A stretch of 64,000 nucleotides of DNA. Origin: Pseudoalteromonas sp. MM1 (GTDB taxonomy: Bacteria > Pseudomonadota > Gammaproteobacteria > Enterobacterales > Alteromonadaceae). Below the pieces are notes generated by a model. It saw only the letters and a list, made by a program, of their open reading frames with translations. It was not told where the DNA came from and did not search any database. Positions 1 through 8,727 of the stretch are shown piece by piece. The stretch's first letter is position 1. Every line of letters starts with the position of its first letter. The DNA lies in NCBI RefSeq assembly GCF_030296835.1, contig NZ_AP027923.1:558001-622000 (forward strand), written 5' to 3'. The translations under genes and the position numbers were made by a program.

Positions 1-366
1 GTTAATAATTTTACTTTCTTTTAAATAACTCACCTCTTCCAATGCCATTTTAGATACATTAGGCACGCATTTTATATCGGTATTTAAATTTTCAAGTTGG
101 CCAGAATACGCCGCTAAAAAGCCAAGCTGTTGTTGCTGGTTTTGTACAACCAGTACACCAAACATTTTGCCATCATTCGCTGCTATTTTGTTGCTGTCAT
201 TTTCGTTATACGGTAAATGTGTTTCAAGTTGCTGCTGTAATTGCGTTGCAGCTAAAACAGATAGCGGATGAGGTTGGTAGTAAAACGGAAACGTAAATTT
301 ATCTGGAAGGGGGATACTATTTATTGGTTTTGAAAATAATGTAAAGCAGGGCGGGGAATTAAGCAT
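1..366 (-). CDS. RluA-type RNA pseudouridine synthase, N-terminal part (runs off window)
   Basis: An open frame of 122 codons starts with ATG at 366 and is still open at base 1, so the catalytic part lies outside the window. The residues seen include FPFYYQPHPLSVLAA near residue 30 and GKMFGVLVV followed by LGFLAAYSG near residues 75-95. I recognise this as the N-terminal extension of the long (about 550-residue) RluA-family synthases of Vibrio, Shewanella and relatives, which modify uridines in structured RNA. The catalytic domain is not visible, so the call rests on the extension alone. No strong ribosome-binding site is seen before the ATG. Confidence 0.6.
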   Translation of the reverse strand, partial: MLNSPPCFTLFSKPINSIPLPDKFTFPFYYQPHPLSVLAATQLQQQLETHLPYNENDSNKIAANDGKMFGVLVVQNQQQQLGFLAAYSGQLENLNTDIKCVPNVSKMALEEVSYLKESKIIN

Positions 367-645
367 GGCAAAAGTAAGTACAAAAAAACATTACACGCAT
401 ACTAACATACTTGCCGCTTATAAGAGACTAAAAGCAACCATTGGGCTTAACTCGATTATTTTACTACACTCAATGACCTAATACCCAACTGCGCTAATAC
501 TTAATCAATCTGTGGGCTAATTGGGTCGCTAACTACGTAAAAATCGCATTTTGAACAACTAAATAGCGAATTTTTTGCCTAGCTAGTAACACGTTTTTCC
601 AGCCTTAAAATAGATCACTTGATTAATCTAATGGGTATAAAAGCA
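367..645. other. Intergenic region, no gene seen
   Basis: The stretch between the pseudouridine synthase start and the minE terminator holds no convincing open frame on either strand. It presumably carries the promoter of the leftward gene. I see no clear repeat or RNA structure in it. Confidence 0.5.
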
Positions 646-672
646 AAAAGCGGCATCTAAAATGCCGCTTTT
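646..672 (-). terminator. Terminator of the minCDE operon
   Basis: A perfect 11-bp stem (AAAAGCGGCAT against ATGCCGCTTTT) with loop CTAAA lies 8 bases downstream of the minE stop codon. Read on the minus strand it is followed by a T-rich run. Confidence 0.8.
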
Positions 673-679
673 AATTGTG

Positions 680-943
680 CTACTTTTTTTCTTCGTCAGG
701 TAATGTCACGTTGAGCTCAAGTACCGCTAAATCATCTTCGTTTTGATCAAACTGTACCTGCACTGCATCCGTGTTTACATTCACGTATTTACGGATCACA
801 TCTAATATGTCTTGTTTTAATTGTGGTAAGTAATCCGGTGTTCCACGTTGCGAACGCTCGTGCGCGACAATGATCTGCAATCGCTCTTTTGCTAATGACG
901 CGCTATTTTTCTTTTCTGAGCGGAAGTAGTCAAGTAAAGACAC
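680..943 (-). CDS. minE: Cell division topological specificity factor MinE
   Basis: MinE activates the MinD ATPase and displaces MinC, driving the pole-to-pole oscillation that confines FtsZ rings to midcell. The 87-residue product matches the usual length (88 in E. coli). The anti-MinCD region is visible near residues 10-30 ([17 protein letters not shown]), followed by the topological specificity domain. I chose the GTG at 943 because the protein then begins (M)SLLDYF as in the family and a GGAGG site lies just upstream. The longer frame to 988 would only read back into minD. The start is one base from the minD stop, indicating coupled translation. Confidence 0.96.
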   Translation of the reverse strand: MSLLDYFRSEKKNSASLAKERLQIIVAHERSQRGTPDYLPQLKQDILDVIRKYVNVNTDAVQVQFDQNEDDLAVLELNVTLPDEEKK

Positions 944-944
944 A

Positions 945-1754
945 TTAACCTCCAAAAATCCGTTTAAATAAGCCTTTTTTCTCAACATCTAAGAAGCGAA
1001 AATCGACTGTTTCACCGAGTAAGCGATTGATTGCATCAGCGTACGCTTGCCCTGCATCTGAATCACCATCAAGTATTACTGGTTGTCCTGAGTTAGAGGC
1101 ACTTAACACCGCTTGCGACTCAGGAATAACACCGAGTAAAGGAATAGATAGAATATCTTTAACATCTTCTACCGATAACATTTCACCTTTTTCAACTCGC
1201 TCAGGGTTGTAGCGTGTTAATAAAAGGTGTTCTTTAATATTTTCTAGGCCTTCTTCAGCACGTTTAGACTTGCTGTGTAAAATACCTAAAATTCTGTCAG
1301 AATCTCTAACTGAAGACACTTCTGGGTTGGTAGTAACGATTGCTTCATCAGCAAAGTACATAGCCATCATAGCGCCAGCTTCAATGCCTGCAGGTGAATC
1401 ACAGACAATGTAGTCAAAGTCTTCTTTAAGTTCGTTTAATACGCGTTCAACGCCTTCACGAGTCAGGGCATCTTTATCGCGTGTTTGTGATGCGGGTAGT
1501 AAAAATAATTTTTCAACGCGTTTATCTTTAATAAGCGCTTGATTTAGGTTGGCTTCGCCATTTATTACGTTTACAAAATCGTATACTACACGGCGCTCAC
1601 ACCCCATAATTAAATCTAGATTCCGTAAACCAATATCAAAATCGATAATAACTGTTTTATAGCCTTTTAAAGCTAAACCAGTGCCTATTGCAGCACTTGA
1701 TGTTGTTTTACCAACACCGCCTTTACCTGACGTTACGACAATAACTTTTGCCAT
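945..1754 (-). CDS. minD: Septum site-determining ATPase MinD
   Basis: MinD is the membrane-binding ATPase of the Min system. It recruits MinC to the membrane and is released by MinE. At 269 residues it has normal length. The deviant Walker A motif GKGGVGKTT is at residues 10-18. The DSPAG switch-type motif is near residue 120. The C-terminus ends in the basic amphipathic membrane-targeting helix ([11 protein letters not shown]). The ATG at 1754 follows a clear AAAGGA site. It sits between minC (5-base gap) and minE (1-base gap) in the order minC-minD-minE. Confidence 0.98.
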   Translation of the reverse strand: MAKVIVVTSGKGGVGKTTSSAAIGTGLALKGYKTVIIDFDIGLRNLDLIMGCERRVVYDFVNVINGEANLNQALIKDKRVEKLFLLPASQTRDKDALTREGVERVLNELKEDFDYIVCDSPAGIEAGAMMAMYFADEAIVTTNPEVSSVRDSDRILGILHSKSKRAEEGLENIKEHLLLTRYNPERVEKGEMLSVEDVKDILSIPLLGVIPESQAVLSASNSGQPVILDGDSDAGQAYADAINRLLGETVDFRFLDVEKKGLFKRIFGG

Positions 1755-1759
1755 GAGAT

Positions 1760-2467
1760 TTATCCTTTAACCAAAGCTGAAATTTCTAGTGATTCGTTTT
1801 TTTGTTGTATTTGTACTGCATTGCCCCAGTGCTCACCTTGTAATGAGTCGCTGATCCAGTAGTTGCCATCAATTGAAACCAATTCGGCTTCAAGCTTTTG
1901 ACAAAAAATGCAGGCATCTTTAATCCCTTTTGCACCTGCAATAGCACGTCCGCGTAAGGTGCCATAAATATGCACATTACCATCGGCTATTACTTCTGCA
2001 CCATGGCTTACTGCACCGAGTACAATTAAGTCTCTGTCTTTTGCATAAACTTGTTGCCCTGAGCGCACCGTGCCATTTATTACTTGTGCGGGTAGATACA
2101 CGTTTTTTTCAACAATAGAGGTGTTAGGTGCCTCTTGTTTAACCGGGGCTGTTTTAGCATCTTGCGAGTAATTTAGTACTGATAGACCAGCGGCTTTAGC
2201 TTGGGTGTGTTGCTCATCTGAGCCGTTACATACACCTACAGCATTAAAGCTCATACGCTCAATGAGAGACTTTAAATGGTCAAAATCAAGTGAGCTGTTT
2301 TTAATTTCTTCTAAATTAACAACAATAGGCGCTCCTTCAAAAAAACGAGGAGCTTGGGCTATTTTTACATACAACTGTTCTGCTAGAAGGGCGATATCAG
2401 TGCTGTAAAGATGCAATACTGATAGTGTGAAAAGGTTCCCTTTTAGCTCAAAAATTTGTTCCGACAT
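1760..2467 (-). CDS. minC: Septum site-determining protein MinC
   Basis: MinC is the FtsZ polymerisation inhibitor of the Min system. The 235-residue product has the expected two parts. The N-terminal FtsZ-inhibiting domain covers about residues 1-105. After a variable linker comes the C-terminal beta-helix that binds MinD, with the conserved GTVRSGQQVYA and GNVHIYGTLRGRA segments near residues 130-175. The start ATG at 2467 is the first gene of the leftward minCDE operon. The 155-base gap to ycgL on the other strand holds both promoters. Confidence 0.97.
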   Translation of the reverse strand: MSEQIFELKGNLFTLSVLHLYSTDIALLAEQLYVKIAQAPRFFEGAPIVVNLEEIKNSSLDFDHLKSLIERMSFNAVGVCNGSDEQHTQAKAAGLSVLNYSQDAKTAPVKQEAPNTSIVEKNVYLPAQVINGTVRSGQQVYAKDRDLIVLGAVSHGAEVIADGNVHIYGTLRGRAIAGAKGIKDACIFCQKLEAELVSIDGNYWISDSLQGEHWGNAVQIQQKNESLEISALVKG

Positions 2468-2622
2468 ACACGCTCAATTGATTTGTCTGATTAGAAATTA
2501 ATTTTAGATAAACGTAGGCTGAATAAGGCCTTTAATGAAATTTCTAATCTAATTTTTCTAACTTATTATTACTCTCATGTTATAGTGTGCGGCAATGTTA
2601 AGCAAGATTAAATAGGGCCATT

Positions 2623-2910
2623 ATGCTCACTGCGGTATATAAAAGTAAGAAAAAAGCGGATACCTTCTTATTTGTTGAAAAAAGAGATGATTTTAGTAAA
2701 GTGCCTGAACCTTTACTGGCAATGTTTGGTCAACCTATTTATGTAATGATCATTAACTTAGCAAAGCGAGATCATTTAGGTGGCGCCGACCTTGAAACTG
2801 TAAAAGAAGCTTTAGCCGATCCCGATAAAGGCTACTATTTACAGATTCCACCGCCAGAAGAAAACTTACTTAGCCAATTACGAAAAGAAAACGGAGTTGA
2901 TAGTGATTAA
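2623..2910 (+). CDS. YcgL domain-containing protein
   Basis: This 95-residue protein of unknown function belongs to the YcgL family, conserved in gammaproteobacteria next to minC. Typical features are the N-terminal VYKSKKKADTFLFVEKRDDF segment, the PLLAMFGQP motif and a PDKGYYLQIPPP segment near the end. It is divergent from minC and overlaps the downstream transglycosylase gene by 8 bases, so the two are probably co-transcribed and translationally coupled. Confidence 0.92.
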   Translation: MLTAVYKSKKKADTFLFVEKRDDFSKVPEPLLAMFGQPIYVMIINLAKRDHLGGADLETVKEALADPDKGYYLQIPPPEENLLSQLRKENGVDSD

Positions 2911-3919
2911 AAAGTTAGCCGTAATTTTATGCTCAGTGTGTTTAAGTGGCTCTGTAGTTGCTAAAACGCAGGCCGAATTTCAAACTTATTTAAGTGACTT
3001 AAAGCAAGAGGCCATTGCTAAAGGGTACGATAGCAAATTAATTGACGATGCATTTGCGACTGCCTCATACAAAGAAAAAGTTGTATCGGCTGATAAAAAT
3101 CAGCCAGAGGTTAAAGAAACCCTCGAAACCTACTTACCAAAACGTGTACCACAGTGGAAAATTGACCGTGCACGTAAGCTTTATGCAGAAAATAAAGATG
3201 TACTAGAGCAAGTGGCTAAAGAGTTTGGCGTACAAGCACGCTTTATAGTGGCATTATGGGGCCTTGAAAGTAACTTTGGTACAATACAAGGTGGCCATAA
3301 CGTTATTTCATCTTTGGTAACACTTGCTTTTGATGGTCGTCGCGAGGCACTTTATAAACGCCAGCTTTGGGCAGCATTAGATATTTTAAAATCAGGCCAT
3401 ATAAGCCTTGATAAATTTAAAGGCTCTTGGGCAGGCGCAATGGGGCAAACGCAATTTATGCCTACTTCATTTAATGCCTACGCGGTTGATTACAACAACG
3501 ATGGCCGTAAAGATATTTGGACCACAAAAGAAGATGCATTTGCATCGATTGCTAATTATTTAAAACAAGAAGGCTGGAATGACTCACTCACTTGGGGTCG
3601 CCAAGTTAAGTTACCTGAAAATTTTGACAGCAAATACGTGCTAAAACGTGGCACTAAAACACGTAAGCAATGGTTAGAATACTGGAGTGATTCTGAGCGC
3701 TCATTAGCTGATTGGCAAGCACTGGGTGTACGCAAAGCTGATGGCTCAGATTTACCAAATGTAGATGTACGCGCCGCACTAGTTATGCCTGATGATATTA
3801 ATGGTCGCATGTATTTAGCGTATGATAACTACAAAGTGTTTATGCACTGGAACCGCTCATATTACTTTGCCACCAGCGTGGGCTATTTATCAGATAGAAT
3901 CGGTTATCCGAAAATATAA
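2903..3919 (+). CDS. Lytic murein transglycosylase, MltB/SLT_2 family
   Basis: This periplasmic enzyme cleaves peptidoglycan glycan strands to 1,6-anhydro products. The product is about 338 residues. It has a Sec signal peptide ending around VVAKTQ, the catalytic Glu in LWGLESNFG (near residue 120), and the SLT_2 motifs GAMGQTQFMP and DGRKDIW. I placed the start at GTG 2903, six bases after a GGAG site; the TTG at 2897 touches that site and is unlikely. There is no lipobox, so this is the soluble rather than the outer-membrane-anchored MltB type. It overlaps the end of ycgL. Confidence 0.9.
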   Translation: MIKKLAVILCSVCLSGSVVAKTQAEFQTYLSDLKQEAIAKGYDSKLIDDAFATASYKEKVVSADKNQPEVKETLETYLPKRVPQWKIDRARKLYAENKDVLEQVAKEFGVQARFIVALWGLESNFGTIQGGHNVISSLVTLAFDGRREALYKRQLWAALDILKSGHISLDKFKGSWAGAMGQTQFMPTSFNAYAVDYNNDGRKDIWTTKEDAFASIANYLKQEGWNDSLTWGRQVKLPENFDSKYVLKRGTKTRKQWLEYWSDSERSLADWQALGVRKADGSDLPNVDVRAALVMPDDINGRMYLAYDNYKVFMHWNRSYYFATSVGYLSDRIGYPKI

Positions 3920-3939
3920 TTTGCACGCTGTTGTGTAAT

Positions 3940-3965
3940 AAAAAAGCCGCTATGCGGCTTTTTTT
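3940..3965. terminator. Bidirectional terminator
   Basis: A perfect stem AAAAAGCCGC / GCGGCTTTTT with loop TAT, flanked by A and T runs, lies between the convergent transglycosylase and GbsR-type genes. It can serve both. Confidence 0.85.
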
Positions 3966-3971
3966 ATTTGT

Positions 3972-4523
3972 TTAATCATGTTCTTTTTTAAATATTTTAT
4001 CTTTTAAATCAATAACCTTTCCAATTCCTGAGCCTAGTTTCATTAGCTTATTCAGCTGCTCAGGGCTTAAGCGTTGTAACTCTGAAGACCACTTAGTAAC
4101 CGTTTCGAGTAAATTATGGATTTCGCCCATTTGCTTTTGTGCATAGCGCTCTTCTTCATTGTTTGCTTCGTCTAACAAGTTGTCGCGCAACAAACTAAGG
4201 GTAGGGTCTATTTCACGCTTTTTACGCTCTTCAAATACGCGATTAGCCATATCCCAAATTTCACCTGCAGGAGCGTAATATTCTTTACGATCGCCAGGAA
4301 TATGATGCACTTTAATTAATTGCCATGATTGCAGCTCTTTAATACCCATGCTCACATTACCGCGTGAGATACTTAGCGCATCGGCAATCTCATTAGCGGT
4401 CATGGGTTCTTTGGTGATGATCAGTAAGCCGCACATTTGGCCAATCGTACGATTGAAACCCCAACGGCTGCCCATTTCACCACAGTGCATCACAAAGGCT
4501 AAGTTTTTTTCAGATAGACTCAT
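3972..4523 (-). CDS. GbsR/MarR-family transcriptional regulator
   Basis: This 183-residue winged-helix protein resembles the GbsR family (regulators of choline/betaine and related genes in Bacillus; broader roles elsewhere). The HTH lies at about residues 30-90: MTANEIADALSISRGNVSMG is the recognition region and GDRKEYY the wing. The C-terminal half is helical and rich in charged residues, suited to dimerisation. No osmoprotectant genes are adjacent, so its targets cannot be read from context. It is convergent with the transglycosylase gene and upstream of the siderophore receptor only in position. Confidence 0.85.
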   Translation of the reverse strand: MSLSEKNLAFVMHCGEMGSRWGFNRTIGQMCGLLIITKEPMTANEIADALSISRGNVSMGIKELQSWQLIKVHHIPGDRKEYYAPAGEIWDMANRVFEERKKREIDPTLSLLRDNLLDEANNEEERYAQKQMGEIHNLLETVTKWSSELQRLSPEQLNKLMKLGSGIGKVIDLKDKIFKKEHD

Positions 4524-4629
4524 AGCTTTTTAAGTTTCAGTAAATTCAGAAAGTAATGCTAGCACGCTTATAAATTATAGCAACGCTTAGGAAGGTATCT
4601 TTTTTGTAGAGTAAAAACGAATAAAAAGT

Positions 4630-4662
4630 TTAATTTACTCCTACTAGGTAGGAGTAAATTAA
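4630..4662 (-). terminator. Long hairpin terminator of the siderophore receptor gene
   Basis: A perfect 15-bp inverted repeat (right arm GTAGGAGTAAATTAA) around TAG lies just after the receptor stop codon. On the minus strand it is followed by T-rich sequence. Confidence 0.7.
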
Positions 4663-4676
4663 TTGCTTACGCGGGA

Positions 4677-7094
4677 TTAAAGTGTGTAGCTAAAGCTAAG
4701 TTTAGCGTTGCGCTCTTCGCCTGGCATACCACCTAAAAACATGGCTTTAGAGTAGTATTTTTTATTAAACAAATTGTTTAAATTAAGCTGCATATGCCAT
4801 TTATCAGTTGTGTACGAAACTGCCGCATCGTAAACCGTGTAGCTAGGTACATAGCCATCAGGGATACTAAACGAACTTGAGTTAGTGCTGCGGTTATCTA
4901 CAAATGTAATACCACCACTGATATTAACAGCTTCTGGTAGGTTAAACATATCTGCGTAGTAGGTAACCCACGTACTTGCAGTTACATACGGCACCCCTTT
5001 TTGGCGCGTATCGTAGCTGCTGCTATTTGGATTAGATTTATCGCGAGCATCTTGATATACACCGTTTACATTTACTTTCCATTGCTCATTTAAATGTGCA
5101 TTTAAATCAAGCTCTACACCTTTAGTTTGTTCTTCGCCATCGTAGTAGCTTTCTACTACATCTGGGCCTGACACACCGGCTTCATAAAGTGGGTTAGCGT
5201 ATTCTAAATTAGTACGCGCGCTTTCAAATATTACAAGTGATGCTAACAATTGATCATCAAATGCTTTAAATCTAAAGCCTAAATCGTTACTGATAGATTC
5301 AGAGTCTTCACGGTCTGCTTCGTTGCCTGCTACTGAGCCAAGTACACTGTATGCAGTGCGCCCTTTAGCATGGTTAATAAATACCGAAAAGTCTTCAGTT
5401 GGTTGATACGTAGCGCCTAAATTATATGTTAAGCCGCTATCTGAAGTGTTCGCTTCAGGCGTTGGCTCTGCACGGCTTGAGCTATAGCGCTCATCTACAC
5501 CAAAATGCTCATACGTTTGCTTAATACGGTTATAAGCAACACCTACACGTGTAGTTAGCTGCTCAGTTATATAACCTACATGTTGAATACCTAAACCCCA
5601 AGCTTGTACTTTTTTGTTGTAGTCACTGGTTTTAAGTGGGTCGTAGTCATCAAAGTTACCTGTTGGCCAATTAGGCGAGCGCATATCGTAAATATACGGT
5701 AAAGTACCTTGGTAAAGCACCTCGCCTTCGCTGTCGTAAATAACTTTGTCTGCATCATAAATAGAGTATTGCTTAAAGCGAATATCTCTGTCTTCGTAGT
5801 TTGCATTAACGAGTAGTTCGTTATCAATGTCACCAAGCATAAAGTCGTAGCGTAAATCTAAGAAATACTGCCATGATTTTTCATCAGCCTCTACCTGGCG
5901 ATATTCTTGGCGGCGAGCTGCAAATGGGTATAATTCGCCGTCTTCTACTAACGGGGCACGTGGGTCATTATTAATAATGCCATCACGTGTTGAATACACG
6001 TAGTTAAACGCACCCGTTTGACGCGCAAAGCTTGATGTGTAATTACGGTATTGTAATTGTTGATTTAAAAATAAATCATCGGTAATGAAGTAATTATGCG
6101 TTAGCTTAAAGCGAAGTTCTTCACCTTCATTGTCATCGGCCATTGGAGAAATGATACCGTTAGTACCAAAATCGTAAGGTGTTAGTCCGTCGGTTGATGA
6201 AAGTGACTGTGCTAATTGAGTTTGTTGAGCCGCAGTTAACTGCACCCCATTGCCTGATGGATCATTGGCTAAATCTGCGCCGGTTACTTCGCCCGCAGTT
6301 AACCCATTGGCTGTTTCTGCGTTATAAATTCGAATAGGGTGACCGATAGAATCTACTGCAATTGAATCTTTAATATAGGCAGCTGAGATCATTATGTCTT
6401 GCTTGTCGCTCACTATATATTTAAGTGAGGTATAAATTTCGTCGCGGTCTTCTTTCAAATCACGAAACCCATCGCTTGAGGCTGTTTTAGCCATTACACG
6501 GTAAGCTAGGTCGTCGGTAATTGCATTGGTGCTATCAAAGGCAAGTGAATAGCTATCCCACTGACCAAGCTCTGCAGAAACTTTATGTTTTTCTTCAAAC
6601 TCTGGTTTTTTTTCAATTAGGTTAATTACACCGCCTGCACTACCAATGCCGTATAAACCCGTAGCAGGGCCCTTAAGTACTTCAACTGATTCAACATTTG
6701 TAAGTGAACGGGTAGGGTTAAATGTATTACCTAGTCCAGCACCGCCATACATACCATCGTATGTATAGTTAGCATCAAGACCACGAATAACTAAATTATC
6801 ACCTATACCATAGTTATTACCGGCTTGAGTTAAACCACTTACGTTACGTACAAGTTCTTGTAGGCTATCTACACCTTGTGATTCTATAAGTTCGCGGTCG
6901 ATAATAACAACAGGTGCCGGAGTTTCCATTAACGACATGTCTGATTTAGTTGCAAGTCCTGAGCTCATTACAACTTGATTTTGCTTTTCATAAACGCTTA
7001 TACGTTCTATGTCTTTTTCAGCCGTTGTTGCAGCAAGGGCTAAAGGAGCGTTTAAACACGCTAAAGTTAAAAGTGAATAGTTGAACTTTTTCAT
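4677..7094 (-). CDS. TonB-dependent siderophore receptor
   Basis: This outer-membrane receptor takes up ferric siderophores using TonB/ExbB/ExbD energy. The 805-residue product has a signal peptide ending near LALAATTA, a TonB-box-like ERISVYEKQ, and a plug domain with LVIRGLDANY and VEVLKGPATGLYGIGSAGG (about residues 70-165). A 22-strand-type barrel follows and ends in FSYTL. Sequence style matches the ferrichrome/ferrioxamine-type TonB-siderophore receptor family; the ligand cannot be told. I place the start at 7094 (MKKFNYS, a good signal peptide). An ATG at 7112 is possible but lies inside a Fur-like box. There is no siderophore biosynthesis cluster nearby. Confidence 0.9.
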   Translation of the reverse strand: MKKFNYSLLTLACLNAPLALAATTAEKDIERISVYEKQNQVVMSSGLATKSDMSLMETPAPVVIIDRELIESQGVDSLQELVRNVSGLTQAGNNYGIGDNLVIRGLDANYTYDGMYGGAGLGNTFNPTRSLTNVESVEVLKGPATGLYGIGSAGGVINLIEKKPEFEEKHKVSAELGQWDSYSLAFDSTNAITDDLAYRVMAKTASSDGFRDLKEDRDEIYTSLKYIVSDKQDIMISAAYIKDSIAVDSIGHPIRIYNAETANGLTAGEVTGADLANDPSGNGVQLTAAQQTQLAQSLSSTDGLTPYDFGTNGIISPMADDNEGEELRFKLTHNYFITDDLFLNQQLQYRNYTSSFARQTGAFNYVYSTRDGIINNDPRAPLVEDGELYPFAARRQEYRQVEADEKSWQYFLDLRYDFMLGDIDNELLVNANYEDRDIRFKQYSIYDADKVIYDSEGEVLYQGTLPYIYDMRSPNWPTGNFDDYDPLKTSDYNKKVQAWGLGIQHVGYITEQLTTRVGVAYNRIKQTYEHFGVDERYSSSRAEPTPEANTSDSGLTYNLGATYQPTEDFSVFINHAKGRTAYSVLGSVAGNEADREDSESISNDLGFRFKAFDDQLLASLVIFESARTNLEYANPLYEAGVSGPDVVESYYDGEEQTKGVELDLNAHLNEQWKVNVNGVYQDARDKSNPNSSSYDTRQKGVPYVTASTWVTYYADMFNLPEAVNISGGITFVDNRSTNSSSFSIPDGYVPSYTVYDAAVSYTTDKWHMQLNLNNLFNKKYYSKAMFLGGMPGEERNAKLSFSYTL

Positions 7095-7113
7095 ATTGAT
7101 AATTATTCGCATT
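7095..7113 (-). promoter_or_regulatory. Putative Fur box 1
   Basis: The minus-strand 19-mer AATGCGAATAATTATCAAT closely resembles Fur operators of the GATAAT/ATTATC type. It sits directly before the chosen start of the siderophore receptor. The resemblance is by eye only. Confidence 0.6.
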
Positions 7114-7126
7114 TCTTAAAGTGCGC

Positions 7127-7147
7127 GAATAATAATAGTTATTATTC
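7127..7147 (-). promoter_or_regulatory. Putative Fur box 2
   Basis: A perfect 9-bp inverted repeat, GAATAATAA and TTATTATTC around TAG, lies 13 bases upstream of box 1. Two Fur-like sites in tandem fit strong iron repression of the receptor. Confidence 0.6.
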
Positions 7148-7250
7148 GTTAAGTGAATAAAAATTTCTAAAAAAGTGAAAATAGTTGGTATTTAGGTCGG
7201 TTATTGTTCTAAAAAGTAAATTAAAGGTTAAAATTGACGCAAAAAAATAA

Positions 7251-7282
7251 AAAAGCATGAAAGTATAAGCCTTCATGCTTTT
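7251..7282 (-). terminator. Terminator of the amidohydrolase gene
   Basis: An 11-bp stem (AAAAGCATGAA / TTCATGCTTTT) is followed on the minus strand by a T7 run, 20 bases beyond the stop codon. Confidence 0.8.
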
Positions 7283-7285
7283 GTG

Positions 7286-7309
7286 AAAGTAGTCACTAGT
7301 GACTACTTT
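7286..7309. repeat. Perfect 24-bp palindrome spanning a stop codon
   Basis: The arms AAAGTAGTCAC and GTGACTACTTT flank TA. The palindrome begins in the last sense codon of the amidohydrolase gene and contains its TAG stop. It could be an extra RNA 3' hairpin or a protein-binding site. Confidence 0.6.
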
Positions 7310-8574
7310 TTATAAACAACGCCTGCTTTCATGACAAAAGGTACGTGCTCGAGCGTAGCGATATTTTCAAGTGGATTGCCCTTAACAGCAATAATATCTG
7401 CTGCAAAGCCAGATTTTAGCTGGCCCAAGTTATTCTCCATTTTTAATAGCTTAGCACTGTTAATAGTTGCAGAGCGTATTGCCTGTAGTTCGCTCATACC
7501 AAATTTAACCATACGGCTAAATTGTTTAGCGTTATCGCCATGAGGGTAAATAGCAGCATCGGTACCAAATACCATATTTACACCTGCTTTTACTGCACGT
7601 TTAAAGCTATCACGCTGCTTTTTAGACACTTGGCGTTCTTTATTGAGATTTTCTTCGTCTACCCCATTTTGTTCGCCAAAACTCAGAGTGTATTCTGTAT
7701 TATAAATGTCCATTGATAGCCATGTGCCGTGTTTTTTAGCAAGTGCGATAGCTTCATCGTCTAAAAAGCTGGCGTGTTCAATACTATCAACGCCGGCTTT
7801 TATGGCTGTTTTAATACCACTTGTACCATGTGCGTGAGCGGATACAGGTAAATCTCGCATATGGGCTTCATCAACAATGGCTTTCATTTCTTCAAATGAA
7901 TATTGCTGTACACCTACTTTTGTCCCTTTAGAAAACACGCCGCCTGTGGCGCAAAACTTAATGGCATTAGCACCATATTTTATGTTTTCACGCACTTTTA
8001 CACGTGCAGCCCATGGGCCATCGGCTACCCCTGTAGAGGTGTATTTTAGCTCTGGTGGTAAACGGTTATTATCACAATGTCCACCTGTAATACCAAGTGA
8101 AGGGCCTGCTGCCCAAATTCGTGGGCCTACAATGTCACCGGCGTTAATACCGTCACGCACTGCAATCACACTATAACCCTCGGCCCCTACATTTCTGAGG
8201 GTAGTAAAGCCAGCAAGCAATGTTTTTTTAGCAAAGTACGCGGCCTTAATAGCCATACGCGGTACCGACTGACTTAAACGCTCACTTCGCGATACGGTTG
8301 GGTCACTCGTTAAATGTACGTGCATATCCATAAGGCCCGGCATTAAAGTCAGCTCGGGTAAATCAATATGCTGATCGTTTTTGGTCATGTTCGGCTTTTT
8401 GTTTTGTGCAACATCAGTGATCACACCGTTATCAATAGTGATCAGCGGCGATTGAATAACCTCACCTGTCTGTACATCTACCATTGCTTTAGCAGTTAAA
8501 TAAGTGAGGGCTTGGGCATTAAAACTTCCTAAACACATAAGTGCGACGGAGGCGCTGAGTAGCTTTTTTTTCAT
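7303..8574 (-). CDS. Periplasmic metal-dependent amidohydrolase (imidazolonepropionase/Xaa-Pro dipeptidase-like)
   Basis: This 423-residue member of the amidohydrolase superfamily probably hydrolyses peptide-type or N-acyl amino acid substrates. Metal ligands are all present: HVH at 85-87, the carboxylated-lysine candidate K206 in AIKFCATGG, H247/H249 in SAHAHG, H267 in IEHAS and D339 in FGTDA. An N-terminal signal peptide (about residues 1-22, ending NAQA) places it in the periplasm. I chose ATG 8574, preceded by AGAAGA; the open frame reaches 8658 but the extra 28 residues are not signal-like. It is divergent from the DUF885 peptidase gene, and the two may form a peptide-degradation pair. 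Confidence 0.85.
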   Translation of the reverse strand: MKKKLLSASVALMCLGSFNAQALTYLTAKAMVDVQTGEVIQSPLITIDNGVITDVAQNKKPNMTKNDQHIDLPELTLMPGLMDMHVHLTSDPTVSRSERLSQSVPRMAIKAAYFAKKTLLAGFTTLRNVGAEGYSVIAVRDGINAGDIVGPRIWAAGPSLGITGGHCDNNRLPPELKYTSTGVADGPWAARVKVRENIKYGANAIKFCATGGVFSKGTKVGVQQYSFEEMKAIVDEAHMRDLPVSAHAHGTSGIKTAIKAGVDSIEHASFLDDEAIALAKKHGTWLSMDIYNTEYTLSFGEQNGVDEENLNKERQVSKKQRDSFKRAVKAGVNMVFGTDAAIYPHGDNAKQFSRMVKFGMSELQAIRSATINSAKLLKMENNLGQLKSGFAADIIAVKGNPLENIATLEHVPFVMKAGVVYKK

Positions 8575-8727
8575 CGTGTTTTTCTTCTGGTGGCGATTTA
8601 ATTTATTGAAATGTAACAACCTAATATAAAAGTGTAAATATAATTGGATAATCGCCACTTATCGTAATTTCTTTATTAACGCCGGTTAAATGCGCATAAT
8701 CGGCTGACGATACTAAAAAGGATTATC
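8575..8727. promoter_or_regulatory. Divergent promoter region
   Basis: The 153-base gap between the leftward amidohydrolase and the rightward DUF885 gene must hold both promoters. I see no definite operator. Confidence 0.4.

Noticed and set aside
944..988. Longer MinE starting at 988
   Set aside because: The extra residues overlap the minD coding end. The GTG at 943 has a GGAGG site and gives the conserved N-terminus.
8575..8658. 28-residue N-terminal extension of the amidohydrolase
   Set aside because: It would precede a good signal peptide and lacks a ribosome-binding site; the ATG at 8574 is better.
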